DNA of 64,000 bases, taken from the NCBI RefSeq assembly GCF_002095475.1, contig NZ_MLFR01000010.1, forward strand, positions 88,619-152,618, read 5' to 3'. Source of the stretch: Pantoea rwandensis (GTDB lineage: Bacteria; Pseudomonadota; Gammaproteobacteria; Enterobacterales; Enterobacteriaceae). Within the stretch, counting starts at the first letter, position 1. The number at the start of each line of letters is the position of its first letter. Positions 53,335-62,260 of the stretch are shown piece after piece. Both the position numbers and the translations under genes were made by a program. The notes below the pieces were generated by a model, which searched no databases, was not told the DNA's origin, and was given only the letters and a program-made list of their open reading frames with translations.

Positions 53335-54540
53335 CTAACTAAACCACTTCCCAAACCAGCCGTTGAATTTCATCATAATGAAATCCCAGATGCGGCCAAC
53401 GAATCCCCCTTCCGGTACATCTTCCATCACCACCAGCGGACGCTGATCCACCGTTTTGCCATCCAACTGGAAATCGATAGTGCCAACCACCTGATTTTTC
53501 TGTAATGGCGCTTCCAGTTGCGGTGAATTTAGCGTGAAACTCGCCTTAAGGTTTTTCATTTGGCCTTTTGGCACGGTGATAGCCGCGTCTTGTGCGACGC
53601 CCAAATTGACCTGACTGCGATCGCCAAACCAAACACGCTGCTGTGCAAAAGGTTTGTCTGCTTTGATGGGCGTGACGGTTTCATAAAAACGGAAACCCCA
53701 CGTCAGTAACTTCTCACTTTCTCGAAAACGGATCGCGTCGGTTTGCGTGCCCAGTACCACCGAGATCAACCGCATATCACCCTCCACCGCCGACGCCACG
53801 AGATTGTTACCGGCACCCGAGGTATGACCGGTTTTAATCCCATCCACCTTCAGATTACTGCTCCACAATAAGCGGTTACGGTTCATCTGCTTGATATGGT
53901 TGAAGGTAAACTCTTTCTCGCTGTTCAAAGCATATTCATCGGGTACATCGCGGATCAGACGTTGACCAATAATGGCCATATCGCGTGCGGTACTGTACTG
54001 CCCTTCAGCATCCAGACCGTGCACCGTCATAAAGTGAGTATTTTGTAATCCAAAGGCTTTAACATAGTTGTTCATTAGCCCGATAAAGGAGTCCTGACTG
54101 CCGGCAACATAATCTGCCAGCGCGATACAGGCATCATTTCCCGACTGAATGACCACCCCTTTGTTCAGCTCAGAAACGGGAATGCGGTCGCCGGGCTTGA
54201 GAAACATCAATGATGAGCCACGAAGCTTTGGATTTCCGGTTGCCCACGCATCCTGTCCGATAGTGACAAGATCATCGTTATGAATTTTTCCTGCTTTAAG
54301 CGCCTGTCCTACTACGTAGCTGGTCATCATTTTGGTCAGACTGGCAGGGTCAAGACGCTGGTCGGCATTGGATTCCGCCAGCACTTTACCGCTGTTGTAA
54401 TCCATTAACACCCAAGCTTTGGCCTCAATCTGTGGTGCATCAGGTGCCTGTTCAGCCTGAGTGGTGACGGGAAGGAAAAGCACTAATAATGAAGTGGCAG
54501 CCAGCGGCCGCAATTTGGAAATGACGGAGTTTTTTCTCAT
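53335..54540 (-). CDS. dacC: D-alanyl-D-alanine carboxypeptidase, PBP6 (DacC)
   Basis: Periplasmic membrane-anchored low-molecular-weight penicillin-binding protein that trims the terminal D-Ala of peptidoglycan. The 401-residue precursor has a signal peptide (cleaved near TTQAEQ) and SxxK in SLTK (Ser67, Lys70). SGN (133-135) and KTG (236-238) complete the active site, and a C-terminal amphipathic anchor ([15 protein letters not shown]) follows. Overall most like E. coli DacC (400), but KTG is followed by His, as in PBP5. No good ribosome site precedes the ATG. Confidence 0.94.
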   Translation of the reverse strand: MRKNSVISKLRPLAATSLLVLFLPVTTQAEQAPDAPQIEAKAWVLMDYNSGKVLAESNADQRLDPASLTKMMTSYVVGQALKAGKIHNDDLVTIGQDAWATGNPKLRGSSLMFLKPGDRIPVSELNKGVVIQSGNDACIALADYVAGSQDSFIGLMNNYVKAFGLQNTHFMTVHGLDAEGQYSTARDMAIIGQRLIRDVPDEYALNSEKEFTFNHIKQMNRNRLLWSSNLKVDGIKTGHTSGAGNNLVASAVEGDMRLISVVLGTQTDAIRFRESEKLLTWGFRFYETVTPIKADKPFAQQRVWFGDRSQVNLGVAQDAAITVPKGQMKNLKASFTLNSPQLEAPLQKNQVVGTIDFQLDGKTVDQRPLVVMEDVPEGGFVGRIWDFIMMKFNGWFGKWFS

Positions 54541-54813
54541 GAGCGTGACCAGATTGTCCTTGTTAAATCATGGTTTTCTTGCGGGTAAGACATGTCTTAA
54601 CAAAAGCTACACGCTAAACGCCTGCGAACAAAACCGTCCAACCGTAAAGTTTTATAGAGTTTATTAGAGTAACCCTGGCACCAACCCCGATGCGCTGCCA
54701 CTTTTGATGTGTTGCGCAAGATGAAAAATTGCGAGAAATTCCGATTTTTCGCAGAACGGTTAAGCAAGTCACAAATTTCCGTTAACCTGATGCCACTCAG
54801 CCCGAGGAGAACC

Positions 54814-55473
54814 ATGATGGACTTAGCCGTTTTCGATCTGGACGAAACCCTGATATGTGAAGATAGCACCAGCCTATGGCTGCGTTGGCTGGTATCACAG
54901 GGATTCGCCCCTGAAGCACTCATCTCTCAAGAACAAGCACTGATGGAGAAATATCACGCCGGCACCCTGTCGATTGAAGAGTATATGAGCACGACGCTTG
55001 CCCCGCTCGCCGGCATGGCGACCTCGACCGTTGAGGGTTGGGTGCGGCGTTTTATTCATCGCGACATTTTGCCTCGCGTTTTCCCCGCTGCACGCGAACG
55101 TATTGACTGGCATCAGCAACGGGGCGACACGGTAATGATCATTACCGCCAGCGGCGATCATCTGGCGGTTCCTATCGCGCAACGTCTTGGGGTACATGGT
55201 GCACTGGCAATTGGTGTGGAAGTGCAGGACGAACGCTACAGCGGTCAAATTTATGGTACTGCCACCTATCGTGAAGGCAAGGTCACCCGCCTCAGTGACT
55301 GGAAGGCTTTACAGCAGGATCAACGATTTGAGCGCACCTGGGCCTACAGTGACTCCATGAATGACCTGCCGTTGCTGGCTCATGCCGATCACGCCTGGGT
55401 CATTAATCCCGATGCGCTGCTGCAACAAGAAGCTCAGCAGCGCGGTTGGGAAGTCTGCAATTGGGTACGTTAA
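54814..55473 (+). CDS. HAD-IB family phosphatase
   Basis: Cytoplasmic haloacid-dehalogenase-type hydrolase of the phosphoserine-phosphatase-like IB subfamily; substrate unknown. The 219-residue product has motif I DLDETL (Asp8, Asp10), motif II MIITASGDH, the motif III lysine in GKVTRLSDW and motif IV YSDSMNDLPLL, so all catalytic residues are present. GAGGAG lies just before the ATG pair at 54814 and 54817. The 273-bp gap before it (after dacC) shows no gene. Its stop is one base from the stop of the convergent aldose dehydrogenase. Confidence 0.88.
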   Translation: MMDLAVFDLDETLICEDSTSLWLRWLVSQGFAPEALISQEQALMEKYHAGTLSIEEYMSTTLAPLAGMATSTVEGWVRRFIHRDILPRVFPAARERIDWHQQRGDTVMIITASGDHLAVPIAQRLGVHGALAIGVEVQDERYSGQIYGTATYREGKVTRLSDWKALQQDQRFERTWAYSDSMNDLPLLAHADHAWVINPDALLQQEAQQRGWEVCNWVR

Positions 55474-55474
55474 A

Positions 55475-56608
55475 CTAGCCGCGCGGGGTGCTGGCGTCTT
55501 GCGTCAGCCCCACTTTTAACAGCTTGCCGTTGGCTTCATCGGTTAGCACGTACAGATAGCCATCTGGCCCCTGTCGTACATCACGAATGCGTTCACCCCG
55601 ATCCTGAAGCAAGCGCTGCTCTTCCACCACTTTCTCGCCATTGACCTGCAGGCGAATCAGGCTTTTCTCTTTCAACGCACCAATAAACAGCGAGTTTTTC
55701 CACTGTGGGAAACGCGCACTGTTGTAAAACGCCATGCCGCTGATGGCCGGTGACACTTTCCACCAGAACAACGGTTGTTCAGTGCCGTTCACCTGCGTGC
55801 CCTGAGATTCCGGGACTTTCTGTCCGCTGTAATCAATGCCATAGGTCGCCAGTGGCCAGCCGTAATTTTTCCCTTTCTCTGGAATGTTCACCTCATCGCC
55901 GCCGCGCGGGCCGTGTTCACTCTCCCAGATTTGCTGCGTCCACGGATTGAGCGCTAACCCCTGAGGATTACGCATGCCATAAGACCAAATCTCTGCACGT
56001 GCATCTTTTCGCTGCACAAACGGATTATCCGGTGGGATTTGACCATCCTTTGTCAGGCGCACGATTTTGCCGGAAAGCTTATCCAGTTGCTGAGCACTGC
56101 TGCTGGCAAAGTTGTCACCAAAGGCGATATAGAGGTAGCCCTGATGATCAAACGCCAGCCGAGTGCCGATGTTGGCGCCGCTGGAGAGTTTCGGCGTCTG
56201 CTCCAGCACCACTTTGAAGTCGCTTAATTGATGATTATCATCGCTCAACCGGCCGTAGCCTACTACGCCACCCGCACGCCCTGCGGCATCAGCGGTGGTG
56301 TAACTGAGCCACACGCGGCGGCTTTGCGCAAAATCGGGCGCTAATACCACATCCAGTAAACCGCCCTGTCGATTCGCCCAGACTTTTGGCACCCCAGTTA
56401 TCGGTTGCGATAACCCGTTGCCCGGCTGCCAGCTGCGCAGTTGCCCGGATCGTTCGGTGATCAGCAGGGTTTGATTATCAGGTAGAAATGCCACAGACCA
56501 GGGATGGTCGAGTTTGTCCTGCAATACCTGAACTTGCACATCAGCAGCCAGGGAAGAATAGGAATAACTCAACGCACCCAACAGTAGCGCGGCAGGCAAT
56601 AAACGCAT
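55475..56608 (-). CDS. yliI: PQQ-dependent aldose sugar dehydrogenase (YliI/Asd type)
   Basis: Soluble periplasmic glucose-dehydrogenase-like beta-propeller enzyme that oxidises aldoses with PQQ. The 377-residue precursor has a signal peptide (MRLLPAALLLGALSYSYSSLA). Typical motifs are HPWSVAFLPDN, QGGLLDVVLAPDFA, EIWSYGMRNPQGLALNP, WESEHGPRGGDEVN and GERIRDVRQGPDGYLYVLTDE, all shared with E. coli YliI (371). AGGAG lies 6 nt before the ATG. It is near an OprB porin and a HAD phosphatase, hinting at periplasmic sugar oxidation. No PQQ synthesis genes are in the window. Confidence 0.93.
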   Translation of the reverse strand: MRLLPAALLLGALSYSYSSLAADVQVQVLQDKLDHPWSVAFLPDNQTLLITERSGQLRSWQPGNGLSQPITGVPKVWANRQGGLLDVVLAPDFAQSRRVWLSYTTADAAGRAGGVVGYGRLSDDNHQLSDFKVVLEQTPKLSSGANIGTRLAFDHQGYLYIAFGDNFASSSAQQLDKLSGKIVRLTKDGQIPPDNPFVQRKDARAEIWSYGMRNPQGLALNPWTQQIWESEHGPRGGDEVNIPEKGKNYGWPLATYGIDYSGQKVPESQGTQVNGTEQPLFWWKVSPAISGMAFYNSARFPQWKNSLFIGALKEKSLIRLQVNGEKVVEEQRLLQDRGERIRDVRQGPDGYLYVLTDEANGKLLKVGLTQDASTPRG

Positions 56609-56686
56609 GGGATTCTCCTTTTTACGGTCTGCCGTTAAGGGTAGTCAGCCCGTAAGAAAGGATGTGCAGGATTTACAAAACATTAA

Positions 56687-56706
56687 GCCCGGCGCAGAGG
56701 CCGGGC
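56687..56706 (-). terminator. Terminator of the DUF3313 lipoprotein gene
   Basis: GCCCGGC/GCCGGGC stem with a 6-nt loop; the reverse strand continues TTAATGTTTTG. It is 8 bp past the stop. Confidence 0.65.
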
Positions 56707-56713
56707 AACAAAA

Positions 56714-57370
56714 TCAAGGTGCAGAGAACGCGACGGCATCGCGCACCATTTCGTCGATGCCAGGGCGGACATCGTTGAGGGTAATCGGCGCGCTGTTGTT
56801 CGGTAATGACTTGCCAAACGCTTTACGCACCACTTTGATCAACGGCTTACCCGTTTGGGCATCGACCGCTTCCACTTCCAGGAACAGCGCGCTGTTCTGC
56901 GTACGATGCCCTGTTGCAGCCATAGTGCTGGCGACAACCGCAGCAATCGGCACCACTTCATAGAACTGCATACCCTCATTTTCTGCTGTCACCGCGGTGA
57001 TAGCACTTCTCACGCGAAGAGTGTGCGCACCTGGCTTCGCGACCACCGGTTTACGGGCAGCCACGGCTTGTTTTAACTGGCTATCAGTGTATTGACGAAT
57101 TTGATCCAGCGTCTGCTGGCTGATGCGCTCATTCGGACGCGCGGCGGGATAATAGACCACCGGCTCAAACACCACGTTGGTGTAATCCGCACTGTGATAA
57201 TCCGGCGAGATCCAGCGCAGTGTCGGTTTACCGCTCGGTGACTGCGCCGATTTCAACTGGCTGTAATCGCCGAGAAAACCCGAGAATTGTTGTTTATCAG
57301 CAACGTGAGAAGTACAGCCGACGGCCAACATCGCCAGCGTTAAGGCTGGAATATAAAGTCGAAATCGCAT
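56714..57370 (-). CDS. DUF3313 domain lipoprotein
   Basis: Predicted lipoprotein of unknown function. The 218-residue precursor MRFRLYIPALTLAMLAVGC has the lipobox AVGC (Cys19). The body has the DUF3313 pattern FSGFLGDYSQLKSAQSPSG, LRWISPDYHSADYTNVVFEPVVYYP and a C-terminal stretch LFLEVEAVDAQTGKPL that resembles other DUF3313 members. It is a single gene, upstream of yliI in the same direction but with its own terminator. Confidence 0.8.
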   Translation of the reverse strand: MRFRLYIPALTLAMLAVGCTSHVADKQQFSGFLGDYSQLKSAQSPSGKPTLRWISPDYHSADYTNVVFEPVVYYPAARPNERISQQTLDQIRQYTDSQLKQAVAARKPVVAKPGAHTLRVRSAITAVTAENEGMQFYEVVPIAAVVASTMAATGHRTQNSALFLEVEAVDAQTGKPLIKVVRKAFGKSLPNNSAPITLNDVRPGIDEMVRDAVAFSAP

Positions 57371-57564
57371 GAGTGAGCCCTTATAAGAGGTAAACGCTTC
57401 TCAAGTGTAGATTGCATGCTGATAACACAGATAAAAATTTACCACTTAACCGAGTGCAGCGTGATCTGATGAATGCTTTTGGTTATAGAAGACACGAATT
57501 AGTGCAATTAACGTCGCCAAACCCCAAGTTACGAAATGATGCAAATAGAAATATAAGGACAAAC
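57371..57564. promoter_or_regulatory. Divergent region between the DUF3313 gene and oprB (no clear gene)
   Basis: AT-rich sequence without a supported gene. A longer frame from 57412 runs in phase with the short leader ORF but has no family resemblance and no ribosome site. Confidence 0.35.
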
Positions 57565-57648
57565 ATGGCGCTTAAGAATGTTAACCCCATAGCGCGAACC
57601 AAACGGTACAATAACAACGCATATCAACTTTTCACAATTTCCCCATGA
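57565..57648 (+). CDS. Candidate 27-codon leader peptide coupled to oprB
   Basis: ATG 57565 follows AAGGA at 5 nt spacing, and the frame encodes MALKNVNPIARTKRYNNNAY plus seven residues. Its TGA overlaps the oprB ATG as ATGA. The oprB start has no Shine-Dalgarno sequence of its own, so translation could pass from this ORF. Against it: a TACAAT hexamer inside the ORF (57607-57612) could be the -10 of an oprB promoter that starts after this ORF. Seen: the frame, ribosome site and overlap. Inferred: function. Confidence 0.35.
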   Translation: MALKNVNPIARTKRYNNNAYQLFTISP

Positions 57649-58934
57649 AAACCAACAATTTTAAAGTCAAAACTCTTATTGCGGCGCTGCTGTTAGGTTC
57701 AACGCTCTCTGCAGCACAAGCCAGTGATTTTTTTCATCAGGATACGCTTACCGGTGACTGGGAGGGTGCACGCAGCGCACTCGTTCAGCAAGGTGTGACA
57801 CTAAGCGGCGATTATGTTTCTGAAACGGCAGGCGTGCTCAACGGAGGCCAGTCTTATGGCACTCGCTATGCTCAACAAATTCGTTTGGGAGCCACCTTCG
57901 ACTTAAACCGACTGTTTAGTGCAGACCAGGCGGGTACGGTACAGCTCACCCTCAACGATCGCCGTGGTCGCAGCACCTCAGGTGATTTGGTGGGTAACCG
58001 TTTACCGGTTCAGGAAGTGTATGGCGGTGAATATACCCGCCTGAGCGAATTCAGCTATGCCAACTGGTTAGTCACCCCACAATTGCAGTACAAGTTAGGA
58101 CTGCTAGCGATGGGCAATGACTTTGGTGGCTTATCCATCCTGACCAATTTTATGAACGCCGGATTTTGCGCTCACCCGCTCTCGATGTCAGGTGGCAGCG
58201 GCTGGGGTAACTATCCCAACGCACACCTCGGTGGCGAGCTTAAATACAACTTTAACGACAGCTGGGCATTGCAAACAGCCGTGTTCAACGTGAACCCCGA
58301 ACAAAATAGTGAATCCTCACGTGCCTTCAAGCCATTCGCACCAGGCACGACAGGCTATATCGTCCCGGTTGAGCTGATCTACAACTTGCACAGTGCTTTA
58401 CCAGGACAATACAAGCTGGGTTATTACTTCGACAGTTCAAACGTGGCGCGCATAGACAAACCTGACCGACGCGCGAATAAACGCTGGGGTGCCTATATTC
58501 TGGCCGATCAGACCGTTTGGCAATCCACTGCTTTACGAAGTCAAAATCTGCATGTGTTCGGTCAAGCGACCACCACGGATGAGGCAACGTCCACCTTCCG
58601 TCATTGGTACTCTGCGGGTCTGGTATTAAACGGTCCGTTTGCTGCACGCCCAAATGATGCGATTGCCATTGGTTATGGTCGAGCTGTTTATAATCAGCAC
58701 AGCCGTGACAATGCGGTGGAGGGTTTACGTGCCAAAGACGAGCTTGCGGCGGCGGACGCCATGAACAGTCTGGATATCGGTGAGCAACTGATTGAGCTGA
58801 CCTATACCCTGCAAGCGACACCTTGGTTGTCAGTGCGCCCAAGCGTGCAGTACATCAAGGAGCCAGGTGCCTTTTCCAACAAAGAGATCAAAGATGCTTG
58901 GGTGACAGGCGTTCAGGTCAAAGTGAATTTCTGA
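57645..58934 (+). CDS. OprB-family carbohydrate-selective porin
   Basis: Outer-membrane beta-barrel for sugar diffusion. The 429-residue precursor has a signal peptide (MKTNNFKVKTLIAALLLG, cleaved near AQASDFF) and the OprB signatures TLTGDWEGARSALVQQGVTLSGDYVSETAG, QIRLGATFDLNRLF and AHLGGELKYNFNDSW. It ends in aromatic beta-strands with a C-terminal Phe, as expected for BAM recognition. No ribosome site precedes the ATG. Such porins often pair with periplasmic sugar dehydrogenases, here the YliI-type enzyme 1 kb away. As an outer-membrane protein mRNA it is a plausible RybB target class. Confidence 0.9.
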   Translation: MKTNNFKVKTLIAALLLGSTLSAAQASDFFHQDTLTGDWEGARSALVQQGVTLSGDYVSETAGVLNGGQSYGTRYAQQIRLGATFDLNRLFSADQAGTVQLTLNDRRGRSTSGDLVGNRLPVQEVYGGEYTRLSEFSYANWLVTPQLQYKLGLLAMGNDFGGLSILTNFMNAGFCAHPLSMSGGSGWGNYPNAHLGGELKYNFNDSWALQTAVFNVNPEQNSESSRAFKPFAPGTTGYIVPVELIYNLHSALPGQYKLGYYFDSSNVARIDKPDRRANKRWGAYILADQTVWQSTALRSQNLHVFGQATTTDEATSTFRHWYSAGLVLNGPFAARPNDAIAIGYGRAVYNQHSRDNAVEGLRAKDELAAADAMNSLDIGEQLIELTYTLQATPWLSVRPSVQYIKEPGAFSNKEIKDAWVTGVQVKVNF

Positions 58935-58941
58935 TCAATAT

Positions 58942-58968
58942 CGCCTTCTGCGACTGACGCAGAAGGCG
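58942..58968. terminator. Hairpin between oprB and the carbonic anhydrase gene
   Basis: Perfect 11-bp stem CGCCTTCTGCG/CGCAGAAGGCG with a 5-nt loop between convergent stops; it lacks a long T tract on either strand. Confidence 0.65.
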
Positions 58969-58978
58969 TGCTAACACT

Positions 58979-59614
58979 TTATTCGAAGCAAGTTTCTGGA
59001 TTATCTGACAGTGAAATAAACGACTCACCGCCTTTGGTCAGGGCGATAATACCGCCGCTCTCAATATCATAAACCCACCCATGCAGGCGAACTTTGCCTT
59101 TACGCAGCGCGACGGCTACGGAAGGGTGTGTTTTGATATTGTGCAGTTGGGCAATCACGTTCTCTTTCACCATCTCTTTCAGGCGCGTTTCCACCGACTC
59201 ATAGTTACGCTCTTCCACCACGGCTTTTGCCGCGTTGGCGTAATGTAACCAATGATCGACAGCGGGCATGCTTTCCAGATCGGCATTCGCCGCAATGGCA
59301 TTCATCGCGCCACAGTTGGAGTGACCACAGATAATAATTTCTGAAACGCCGAGTGCCACCACGGCATATTCAATCGTGGCTGACACACCGCCAGGCTCTG
59401 GCCCAAACGGCGGCACAATATTACCGGCGTTACGGATCACGAACAGCTGACCCGGTTCCGACTGCGTTACCAGTTCCGGCACCAGACGGCTGTCTGAACA
59501 GGAAATGAATAACGCTTTAGGATTCTGGTTAGAAGCCAGACTTTTGAAAAGATCCTTCCTTTCAGGGAACACATTCTGTTGAAAATTCAGAAAACCTTTT
59601 ACGATCTCTTGCAT
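58979..59614 (-). CDS. Beta-class carbonic anhydrase (CynT-like)
   Basis: Zinc enzyme that interconverts CO2 and bicarbonate in the cytoplasm. The 211-residue product has CSDSR (Cys39, Asp41, Arg43) and HSNCGAM (His98, Cys101), the zinc ligands and Asp-Arg pair, and [12 protein letters not shown]. It is closer to E. coli CynT (219 aa) than to Can (e.g. [17 protein letters not shown]). No cyanase genes are beside it, so it is probably a housekeeping anhydrase. It is divergent from the LprI-like gene. Confidence 0.94.
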   Translation of the reverse strand: MQEIVKGFLNFQQNVFPERKDLFKSLASNQNPKALFISCSDSRLVPELVTQSEPGQLFVIRNAGNIVPPFGPEPGGVSATIEYAVVALGVSEIIICGHSNCGAMNAIAANADLESMPAVDHWLHYANAAKAVVEERNYESVETRLKEMVKENVIAQLHNIKTHPSVAVALRKGKVRLHGWVYDIESGGIIALTKGGESFISLSDNPETCFE

Positions 59615-59732
59615 TTGTCTGCTCTCACATTATCCACTTCTGCTTAGGCTATGAGACACTGCCGTCCGCGCGAGTTAAAATTCTTCAGTGACGAGAATAA
59701 CTTACAATCACCAATCAAATATTTAAGCAAAA

Positions 59733-59767
59733 CGGGTTGGATTACACAACTCGGATCACCCAACCCG
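59733..59767. other. Inverted repeat upstream of the LprI-like gene
   Basis: CGGGTTGG (59733-59740) and CCAACCCG (59760-59767) form a perfect 8-bp inverted repeat with a 19-nt spacer in the divergent promoter region. It may be an operator or a leader hairpin. Confidence 0.35.
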
Positions 59768-59841
59768 AAAGTAAAACTAACTGTAGAATTGTCGATAATA
59801 ATAGCGACTCAACACCCTCTACACCTCAGATAAGGATAGCG

Positions 59842-60264
59842 ATGAGTATGAAAAAGTTGCTGGTTATTTCTCTGCTGGCCCTCAGTGGGCACGCTATTGC
59901 CGCCGATGCAGATATTGCCAAACCCCTTGATGACACGCTGCAAACCTGTAAGAACAAGGCAAATAGCACACTGGAAACCGCTGATTGCTATCAAAAGGCC
60001 ACCCAAGCCTGGGACAAGATGCTCAACGTGCAATATCAAGCACTGTTGAGTGGCCAAAGTGAAGCATTCAAACAAAAAATGAAAATCTCCCAACGCAGCT
60101 GGATCAAATACAAAGAAGACTATTTTTCAGCCATGGAGAGCTTCTATCAGCAACAGCAGGGCACCATTTGGGGGCTGGTTGCAGCGGAATCAAAATTGAA
60201 TGTGATCCGTGATAAGGCATTGGATTTATATCGGTTGCGTAACAGCACCAATATGGAAGGATAA
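59842..60264 (+). CDS. LprI-like (DUF1311) exported protein
   Basis: Predicted periplasmic protein of the lysozyme-inhibitor LprI N-terminal (DUF1311) family. The 140-residue precursor begins MSMKKLLVISLLALSGHAIA (signal peptide). The mature part has cysteines in LQTCKNKANSTLETADCYQKA, then KMLNVQYQALL, SQRSWIKYKEDY and a helical tail, the usual DUF1311 pattern (W..Y.. with a conserved Cys pair). TAAGGAT lies 5 nt before ATG 59842; a second ATG two codons on is also possible. It is 110 bp before rimO. Confidence 0.82.
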   Translation: MSMKKLLVISLLALSGHAIAADADIAKPLDDTLQTCKNKANSTLETADCYQKATQAWDKMLNVQYQALLSGQSEAFKQKMKISQRSWIKYKEDYFSAMESFYQQQQGTIWGLVAAESKLNVIRDKALDLYRLRNSTNMEG

Positions 60265-60374
60265 CGTTGTCGCGGAGAATACGCTCCGCGCTTCATCTTC
60301 CCTATACATTTTCTTCAGCAACCTCTGTACAATCGCCCCCCTATCCACACTAATTATGATGAATTCTTATTCTT

Positions 60375-61700
60375 ATGAGCCATGTCAAAAATCCGCCGCG
60401 CGTGGGATTCGTCTCACTCGGTTGTCCAAAAAACCTCGTCGACTCTGAACGCATCCTGACGGAACTGCGTACTGAAGGTTACGATGTGGTGCCACGCTAC
60501 GATGATGCGGAGATCGTCATCGTTAACACCTGCGGATTTATTGATAGCGCCGTACAGGAATCACTGGAAGCGATTGGTGAAGCACTGAACGAAAACGGCA
60601 AAGTGATCGTGACCGGCTGCCTGGGTGCCAAAGTGGATCAGATCCGCGAAGTGCATCCTAAAGTGCTGGAGATCACCGGCCCTCATAGCTACGAGCAAGT
60701 GCTGTCACACGTTCACACCTACGTGCCAAAGCCTGAGCACAACCCGTTCCTCAGCCTGGTGCCGGAACAGGGCGTGAAGTTAACACCGCGCCATTACGCT
60801 TACCTGAAAATTTCCGAGGGCTGTAACCACCGTTGCACCTTCTGCATCATTCCATCCATGCGTGGCGATCTCGATAGCCGTCCCATTGGCTCGGTACTCG
60901 ATGAAGCCAAACGTCTGGTAGAAGCGGGCGTGAAAGAGTTGCTGGTGATTTCGCAAGATACCTCTGCCTACGGCGTGGATGTGAAGCATCGCACCGGTTT
61001 CTGGAATGGATCGCCGGTAAAAACCAGCATGGTCAGCCTGTGCGAGCAGTTGGCTAAGCTTGGCGTCTGGGTACGTCTGCACTACGTCTATCCCTACCCA
61101 CATGTGGATGATGTGATTCCACTGATGGCGGAAGGTAAAATCCTGCCGTATCTGGATATCCCACTGCAACACGCCAGCCCGCGCATTCTGAAGTTAATGA
61201 AACGCCCTGGCGCGGTTGAGCGCACGCTGGAGCGCATCAAGCGCTGGCGTGAAATCTGCCCAGAACTGACGTTGCGTTCGACCTTTATTGTCGGCTTCCC
61301 AGGTGAAACCGAAGAAGATTTCCAGATGCTGCTCGACTTCCTGAAGGAAGCACGTCTGGATCGCGTAGGTTGTTTCCAGTACAGCCCGGTTGACGGTGCG
61401 ACCGCTAACCAACTGCCGGATCAAGTACCGGAAGATGTGAAGCAAGAGCGCTTTGACCGCTTCATGCAGTTGCAGCAGAAAATCTCTAGCGAACGTTTGC
61501 AGGAGAAGATTGGCCGCGAAGTGCTGGTTCTTATCGATGAAGTCGATGAAGAAGGCGCGGTTGGCCGTAGTATGGCCGATGCGCCTGAGATTGACGGTGC
61601 CGTCTATCTCAATGGCGATCGCCAGGTGAAAGTCGGTGACGTGGTGCGTGTGAAAGTTGAACACGCCGATGAATACGATTTATGGGGTACGCGCGTTTAG
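60375..61700 (+). CDS. rimO: Ribosomal protein S12 methylthiotransferase RimO
   Basis: Radical-SAM enzyme that adds a methylthio group to a conserved aspartate of ribosomal protein S12. The 441-residue product has the UPF0004 domain with Cys17, Cys53 and Cys82, the radical-SAM motif CNHRCTFC (Cys150, Cys154, Cys157) and a C-terminal TRAM domain (VLVIDEV-like, [19 protein letters not shown]). Length equals E. coli RimO (441). A TACAAT hexamer at 60328-60333 may be its -10. It overlaps the convergent DUF4385 gene by 4 bases at the stops. Confidence 0.98.
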   Translation: MSHVKNPPRVGFVSLGCPKNLVDSERILTELRTEGYDVVPRYDDAEIVIVNTCGFIDSAVQESLEAIGEALNENGKVIVTGCLGAKVDQIREVHPKVLEITGPHSYEQVLSHVHTYVPKPEHNPFLSLVPEQGVKLTPRHYAYLKISEGCNHRCTFCIIPSMRGDLDSRPIGSVLDEAKRLVEAGVKELLVISQDTSAYGVDVKHRTGFWNGSPVKTSMVSLCEQLAKLGVWVRLHYVYPYPHVDDVIPLMAEGKILPYLDIPLQHASPRILKLMKRPGAVERTLERIKRWREICPELTLRSTFIVGFPGETEEDFQMLLDFLKEARLDRVGCFQYSPVDGATANQLPDQVPEDVKQERFDRFMQLQQKISSERLQEKIGREVLVLIDEVDEEGAVGRSMADAPEIDGAVYLNGDRQVKVGDVVRVKVEHADEYDLWGTRV

Positions 61701-62146
61701 CCGTACTTCTGCTGGTGCGCCCGTTTGCGCGCCAGATAATCGGTATCCGCTCTCAGCCGATCCCAGCAAGATTTGAATATGGCCGCCGCTGCGGCCTTTT
61801 CTTTTTCTGTGGTACGCGGCAACTCTTTGCCTTCGGCATCATATTTGCGCCCGCCTTTGTGATTGCTGTAGCGGCGTGCGCGGGTATAGCCCATCTGAAT
61901 AAACTTGCGCGCCATATCCATGCCGACAAAGTCGTCCTGCGCGCGATAGCCCTCAAACAGCTGCATGATCTGGACAGAAGATTCTTGGGCTAATTCCACG
62001 GTACGGAAGCGCCAGGACGGAAGGATTTCGCTCTTATAAGGCTCCACCATCAAGACCCCCTGCTCACCGCGTCCCACCTGATAAAGGTCTGGCCGCTGTC
62101 GAAAATCGATATTCTTAAAGTCTTGTTCGTAATCAAAGGGTTTCAC
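61697..62146 (-). CDS. DUF4385 domain protein
   Basis: Small conserved protein of unknown function, found in scattered bacteria. The 149-residue product has [67 protein letters not shown] and a Lys/Glu-rich tail, as in DUF4385. I start at GTG 62146 because AGGAG lies 8 nt upstream; ATG codons further up lack a site. Its TAA and the rimO TAG share bases (TTAG). Confidence 0.85.
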   Translation of the reverse strand: MKPFDYEQDFKNIDFRQRPDLYQVGRGEQGVLMVEPYKSEILPSWRFRTVELAQESSVQIMQLFEGYRAQDDFVGMDMARKFIQMGYTRARRYSNHKGGRKYDAEGKELPRTTEKEKAAAAAIFKSCWDRLRADTDYLARKRAHQQKYG

Positions 62147-62260
62147 TGCATTTCTCCTGCACGACATTATCACATGTTGCAATTATTTTTTTCCGGCACT
62201 GGAGCAATACGCTTTCACACCGATAACCTCTCTACCAGCCTACTTTGCCCAGAGAAAATC

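Noticed and set aside
54597..54923. 108-codon reverse frame upstream of and into the HAD phosphatase gene
   Set aside because: It is antisense to the supported HAD gene, lacks a ribosome site and has no family resemblance.
57412..57564. In-frame extension upstream of the short oprB leader ORF (total 78 codons)
   Set aside because: No Shine-Dalgarno site at its ATG, AT-rich random-looking composition and no family resemblance; only the last 27 codons have a plausible start.
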